Shown here: positions 60,931-64,000 of the stretch, piece by piece
Position numbering within the stretch: the first letter of the stretch is position 1
Layout of the letters: each line of letters starts with the position of its first letter
Virus record (IMG/VR): IMGVR_UViG_3300034418_009484
Location: 28,393 to 92,392 of that record
From: a virus
DNA length: 64,000 nt
Direction: 5' to 3' (one strand)
The notes under the pieces: generated by a model
Seen by the model: only the letters and a program-made list of their open reading frames with translations
Databases searched by the model: none
Told to the model about the DNA's origin: nothing
Position numbers and translations under genes: made by a program

Positions 60931-61252
60931 TTTTCCCTTTGTTTTGCAAAGCTAATAGTATTATTTCTTTTTTGGTCTTTCCTTTAATATCTATGGATTT
61001 TACCATAGATTTTGAATCTTCCTTAGTCCATCCTAAAGAAACCAGAGATGATATAGCCTGCTTGACATTATTATCTTTAACAGTATCTTTTTGTGAAACC
61101 AATGGTTCGATAATTAATTCTTCCCAGCAAGAATCACATTTATGATTAAATATCTCTTTAGGAATGTCCTGTAATTGAAATGTTAAAAAACAATTAGGGC
61201 ATTTGTAATTTATAATTACAGAATGTATTTTTGCCTTTAACCTTTTTCTCAT
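60905..61252 (-). CDS. Zinc-ribbon protein with RuvA domain III-like tail
   Basis: 115 residues. CPNC (18/21) and CDSC (39/42) form a zinc ribbon in the first half. Residues 63-103 (AISSLVSLGWTKEDSKSMV, then IILLALQNK) resemble RuvA domain III, which contacts RuvB: compare the L-V-x-L-G-[YW]-x-x-x-[DE] pattern. The junction-binding RuvA domains are absent. It overlaps the RuvB gene by 26 bases, so it may be a minimal RuvB loader. This function is inference. Confidence 0.6.
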   Translation of the reverse strand: MRKRLKAKIHSVIINYKCPNCFLTFQLQDIPKEIFNHKCDSCWEELIIEPLVSQKDTVKDNNVKQAISSLVSLGWTKEDSKSMVKSIDIKGKTKKEIILLALQNKGKNDDKTKVF

Positions 61253-61632
61253 TAATCGTCATCCCAAGACGAGATGCCTTCGTCTACAGGCTCAGGCTCA
61301 ACGACAGGCTCAGGCTCAACGACAGGCTCAGGCTCAACGACAGGCTCAGGCTCAACGACAGGCTCAGGCTCAACATTAAACATTCCTTCAACCTCAAGAT
61401 ATTTTCCAGAAAATACTACACCAGAGCATTCTTTCGCTTCTGCAACATACGATTCCTTGTCATATTCTCCGTAAACAACGTCAACTCTAATTTCTTTTCC
61501 TGCCGTAACTGGAATTTCCCATACCTTATCCTTATCTTCATTAAGAAGATTTATATTAAAATACGGACTTGCGATTAGCATGACATTTATATTCTTTTCA
61601 CGATCATCTTTTTTAACTGTTAGTTTATACAT
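61252..61632 (-). CDS. Protein with PEPVVE tandem repeats
   Basis: 126 residues. The N-terminal two thirds is a beta-rich domain (KLTVKKDDREKNINVMLIAS, KEIRVDVVYGEYDKESYV), and the tail is a P-E-P-V-V-E repeat, an extended acidic stalk. Such stalks usually space domains or contact partners. It overlaps its neighbours by one base. Function unknown. Confidence 0.65.
   Translation of the reverse strand: MYKLTVKKDDREKNINVMLIASPYFNINLLNEDKDKVWEIPVTAGKEIRVDVVYGEYDKESYVAEAKECSGVVFSGKYLEVEGMFNVEPEPVVEPEPVVEPEPVVEPEPVVEPEPVDEGISSWDDD
61287..61376 (+). repeat. 18-base tandem repeat, five copies
   Basis: Five head-to-tail copies of an 18-base unit (CAGGCTCAGGCTCAACGA on the plus strand; the last copy differs near its end). 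It lies in frame inside the coding sequence and encodes the P-E-P-V-V-E stalk. Copy number may vary between related genomes through slippage. Confidence 0.92.
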
Positions 61633-61901
61633 TAATTGTCTCCTTGATCTTTAAAATAGTTATTTTCATATAAGTCTAAATACACCTGATTTACTTGATT
61701 AGAGTCAACAAATATGTCATCTTCGTGCATTTCAAACCCTTTTTCTGAAACTCTGTAAGAACCATTTATCATAGCAGTATTAAATTTAAGATGAATAGCT
61801 AAGGCACAGGCAGTCAATGGGTCGTCAGCAATAGTTAAAAATTTTGCATCATCACCTATTTTCTTTTCAATTTGCCAATCTACAATATAATATTTTTTCA
61901 T
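61632..61901 (-). CDS. Unknown small protein
   Basis: 89 residues with a mixed fold: YYIVDWQIEKKIGDDAKFL, ADDPLTACALAIHLKFNTA and YRVSEKGFEMHEDDIFVD. No known motif. It lies between the sigma-factor gene and the PEPVVE protein gene in the same operon. Confidence 0.5.
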   Translation of the reverse strand: MKKYYIVDWQIEKKIGDDAKFLTIADDPLTACALAIHLKFNTAMINGSYRVSEKGFEMHEDDIFVDSNQVNQVYLDLYENNYFKDQGDN

Positions 61902-62657
61902 CTAATTGTCTCCGTTATTTACAATTTCACGAAGTACATTTTTTGTATTCTTAATGCTCGATGAAACTATATTGGGAGATACATTTAATTTATTTGCAAC
62001 TATTCTGATTTTATTAGATTTATTAAGATGTTTTATCCAAGACATGAAAATATCTTTATCAGTTTTATCAACGATATTATCCTCAACTAAATTGATTATG
62101 TCTGCCAAACAACCTTTTATTTCTGCTTTTGTTTCTCTAAGAATTTTATTTTCATTAAAAGATAAAGATGTATAGTCCACTCTTTTTGTTTCCATAATTT
62201 CCATAAGAATTTTTATTCTCCTTTCTTTAAGTCCTGTCAGCTTGGATATTTCACTAATGTCATTTGAATCGACTCTTTTGATTTTGTTCATGTGACCAAC
62301 AGCATGTTTTGTAATATCATATCTAGTTTTTACATTATACTTTGAATCTTTAATCATGTCAATCAAATAATTGGTAACGTATCTAGTGGCTATTGTTGTG
62401 ATACTGGATTTGTTTATGTCCCAATTATCCACAGCTTTTATTAAAGCTAAGTTTCCCTGTTGAATAAAATCTTCTAAGTCAATATGCTTATTATTAAAGT
62501 GAAATTTATTTGCTATATTGTATACTAATGGTAAACATGAGTTTATAATTTCATTCCTAGATGAAATATCTCCACTTCTCATATCCTCATACAATTTAAC
62601 TTGATCTTCTTTTTCAAGAGCTATGTAAATTTCAGATATTTGTTTGTTATAAATCAT
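61902..62657 (-). CDS. Sigma-70-family sigma factor
   Basis: 251 residues from the ATG preceded by GGGAG. Region 2 is DFIQQGNLALIKAVDNWD with TTIATRYVTNYLIDMIK; region 3 has DISEISKLTGLKERRIKIL; region 4 ends in NKIRIVANKLNVSPNIVSS. Regions 2, 3 and 4 are all present, more complete than the short sigma near 9 kb. It probably controls one temporal class of phage promoters. Whether late or middle genes are its target is unknown. Confidence 0.85.
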   Translation of the reverse strand: MIYNKQISEIYIALEKEDQVKLYEDMRSGDISSRNEIINSCLPLVYNIANKFHFNNKHIDLEDFIQQGNLALIKAVDNWDINKSSITTIATRYVTNYLIDMIKDSKYNVKTRYDITKHAVGHMNKIKRVDSNDISEISKLTGLKERRIKILMEIMETKRVDYTSLSFNENKILRETKAEIKGCLADIINLVEDNIVDKTDKDIFMSWIKHLNKSNKIRIVANKLNVSPNIVSSSIKNTKNVLREIVNNGDN

Positions 62658-62658
62658 T

Positions 62659-63237
62659 CTATCTCCCATTAATAGTGTCAAATCTTAAATCATTAATAAT
62701 ATCTTCCACACTCTTGCTTTGAGGCAAGGTTAGTCCTCTCCTTGTTTTTGTAGGATGAAATTCTCTATCTTTAGCTTCGGGATCAATCTGTGCATGTGTC
62801 TCCCTGTATATCTTAGAGCGAATTATTCTACGGATCTTATTATCATTATATTTTATCTCATAATATCCAGTTTTCCAGTTTTTTTTGGGTAGAAATTTAC
62901 TATCAACATAGTCGCCTCTGTATTCGCTTGCCCACATCCATTGTTTTTTTCTTTCTAAAGTCTCAAGGGTTTGTTCTATTTGCCTTCTTGTTGTTTCCCA
63001 TTTTTTTTCTCCTTCTTTTGTTTTTTTGTAGGCATCATCCATCATGATCCATTTTTCTACATGGAATTTGCAATCAACAGAGTGCCAGTCCCACAGTATA
63101 ATCTGGGACCATACTTGAACACCCCATTCGTTATGATAATGATTTACTTCGATCATGTCAAATGTATCGACGATTAAATTCTCATCACCTAATCTAAATA
63201 GAGATAAAAATAAAATCAATCCCATGAATAGATCCAT
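62659..63237 (-). CDS. Unknown protein with N-terminal signal-like segment
   Basis: 192 residues. MDLFMGLILFLSLFR is a short hydrophobic start that may act as signal or anchor. The rest has HNEWGVQVWSQIILWDWH, then a helical EKKWETTRRQIEQTLETLER, and a basic tail. WDWHSVDCKFHVEKW is rich in aromatics and histidines. No family recognised. Its stop lies one base before the sigma factor start. Confidence 0.55.
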   Translation of the reverse strand: MDLFMGLILFLSLFRLGDENLIVDTFDMIEVNHYHNEWGVQVWSQIILWDWHSVDCKFHVEKWIMMDDAYKKTKEGEKKWETTRRQIEQTLETLERKKQWMWASEYRGDYVDSKFLPKKNWKTGYYEIKYNDNKIRRIIRSKIYRETHAQIDPEAKDREFHPTKTRRGLTLPQSKSVEDIINDLRFDTINGR

Positions 63238-63380
63238 CTAGCAATTACCCCAGTAATAAATAAGTATAGGAATATTGAAGAAAATACTACAGACAAAACT
63301 ATACACAATCCTCCCCAATCTATCAACGGTTCTTGATATTTTGGTTTTTTATGCTTTGGAGGTTCGTATGGGTTCTTCAT
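63216..63380 (-). CDS. Small membrane protein (54 residues)
   Basis: Frame from ATG to TGA. A polar proline-rich N-terminus (NPYEPPKHKKPKYQEP) leads to one membrane span (LCIVLSVVFSSIFLYLFITG). The ATG overlaps the upstream stop by 4 bases and the stop lies 22 bases inside the next gene. Function unknown; perhaps an envelope or lysis accessory. Confidence 0.6.
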   Translation of the reverse strand: MKNPYEPPKHKKPKYQEPLIDWGGLCIVLSVVFSSIFLYLFITGVIARWIYSWD

Positions 63381-63736
63381 AATCCCTGCACCACTTCCAT
63401 ATCAATTCCTAATTCTTGACAAACTAATTTACATCTAAGAATATACACTTTTTCTTTTGTTTTACTTTTTGTAAGTAAGATTACTTTTGGTTTCTTTCCT
63501 GTAAATATACCATACAGAACAGCCTGAGCCGGTGCTTCTTTCCACTTGGTCGCCCACTCGACTTCAATAGCATGAGTTTCATTTAAAATATCACAACGAC
63601 TTCCATCGTCCATAATCACTTCGGTTTCCCAACCATTCTTGTCTGCAATAATCGCAGAGTTCTCTACCTCACTAGAAAACTCATCACTCGCCTGTAGTGG
63701 GGTTAGTAGTATTAATAAAACTAATATTTTTAGCAT
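63377..63736 (-). CDS. Exported nuclease-fold-like protein
   Basis: 119 residues. MLKILVLLILLTPLQASDE is a signal peptide. RCDILNETHAIEVEWATKW contains a D-x(n)-E-V-x-W pattern and AVLYGIFTGKKPKVILL the following helix-strand, resembling a small PD-(D/E)XK-like family found as secreted proteins in bacteria. A secreted nuclease or DNA-binding role is possible; the second metal ligand is not certain. Confidence 0.6.
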   Translation of the reverse strand: MLKILVLLILLTPLQASDEFSSEVENSAIIADKNGWETEVIMDDGSRCDILNETHAIEVEWATKWKEAPAQAVLYGIFTGKKPKVILLTKSKTKEKVYILRCKLVCQELGIDMEVVQGL

Positions 63737-63739
63737 GGT

Positions 63740-63898
63740 TTAATTTTCCCGTATAATATTTAAAATGGTTATTGCCATAGATTTTAGTGCCGCCTGATCT
63801 GATGTTGCTGGGCATCTGACTATCTGTTTTCTACAGACATGCTCGATCTGTGCCAACTTCAAGGTTTTTTCTAATAGTACATCATCTTTGCTTTTCAT
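63740..63898 (-). CDS. Small helical protein (52 residues)
   Basis: Frame from ATG to TAA with helix-rich sequence (LLEKTLKLAQIEHVCRKQIV, ALKSMAITILNII). It overlaps the end of the upstream gene by 17 bases and ends 3 bases before the exported protein gene. No family known, but the packing is that of the neighbouring genes. Confidence 0.5.
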   Translation of the reverse strand: MKSKDDVLLEKTLKLAQIEHVCRKQIVRCPATSDQAALKSMAITILNIIREN

Positions 63899-64000
63899 TT
63901 GTCAACTCCATAAAATATCTACCATCTTTTAGTTCGCCCATAATACCGCCCCTAAACCCCCAATAACATTTAATATCTTCTTTGCTATAGATAGTAAAAG
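63882..64000 (-). CDS. Unknown protein, N-terminus outside window
   Basis: The last 38 residues of a frame that enters from the right edge and ends in TGA. CYWGFRGGIMGELKDGRYF is compact and aromatic, like a conserved phage protein end. Nothing more can be said without the upstream part. The overlap with the following small gene is consistent with real coding. Confidence 0.5.
   Translation of the reverse strand, partial: FTIYSKEDIKCYWGFRGGIMGELKDGRYFMELTNEKQR

Noticed and set aside
61287-61376. A short CRISPR-like array
   Set aside because: The units are directly adjacent without spacers and are in frame within a gene, so it is a coding tandem repeat.

Overview
This window looks like part of a large tailed-phage genome (Caudoviricetes). 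It is AT-rich, and every gene I can support is on the minus strand. Genes are packed with short spacers or 4-30 base overlaps, often an ATGA stop/start. I see no tRNA, rRNA, insertion sequence or CRISPR array. The phage assignment rests on a full phage-type replication set (DnaE-type polymerase, helicase, primase, RecA-like protein, SSB, dNMP kinase, dUTPase, ribonucleotide reductase), two small sigma factors, a prohead-like structural protein, a ClpP-type protease, tail-like proteins and many small unknown proteins. Terminase, portal and major capsid genes are not in the window. The host is unknown. Tat-exported DUF1501-type and other secreted proteins of a kind typical of Planctomycetota hint at a planctomycete host, but this is inference only.

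Layout, from high to low coordinates (the direction of transcription): 64.0-58.6 kb holds small proteins, a sigma factor, a RuvB helicase with a possible RuvA-like partner, and a tail-like protein. 58.6-39.6 kb is a long surface-glycan locus with glycosyltransferases, sugar nucleotidyltransferases (two of them fused, to a HAD phosphatase and to an RpiB isomerase), a PfkB kinase, a KdsC-like phosphatase, WecB, NDP-sugar epimerases, an aminotransferase fragment, methyltransferases and sulfotransferases. 39.6-37.2 kb has small proteins, SSB and a structural protein. 37.2-34.7 kb is the block of exported planctomycete-like proteins. 34.6-28 kb carries a glycosyltransferase, dUTPase, GMP reductase, a ClpP-like protease, a DeoC-like protein, a tail-like protein and a possible structured RNA. 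28-22.8 kb carries the class II ribonucleotide reductase, a papain-like protease and a run of small membrane proteins that may form a lysis module. 22.6-9.5 kb is the replication and recombination block, including a DNA polymerase III alpha subunit split into two genes with a DEDDh exonuclease gene between them. 9.5-1.9 kb has a sigma factor and a second array of glycosyltransferase-like genes. 1.9-0 kb has a homing-endonuclease-like gene, a probable annealing protein and a truncated zinc-finger gene.

Taken together, the phage appears to run its own replisome and nucleotide supply (RNR, dUTPase, GMP reductase, dNMP kinase), to redirect host RNA polymerase with its sigma factors, and to invest about 27 kb in making or modifying glycans. 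The most unusual points are the split polymerase with the sandwiched exonuclease, the zinc-ribbon protein with a RuvA domain III-like tail beside RuvB, the possible pseudoknotted RNA upstream of the reductase, the sugar-activation fusions and the Tat-exported DUF1501 protein. All functions are read from sequence motifs by eye; no database search was run.
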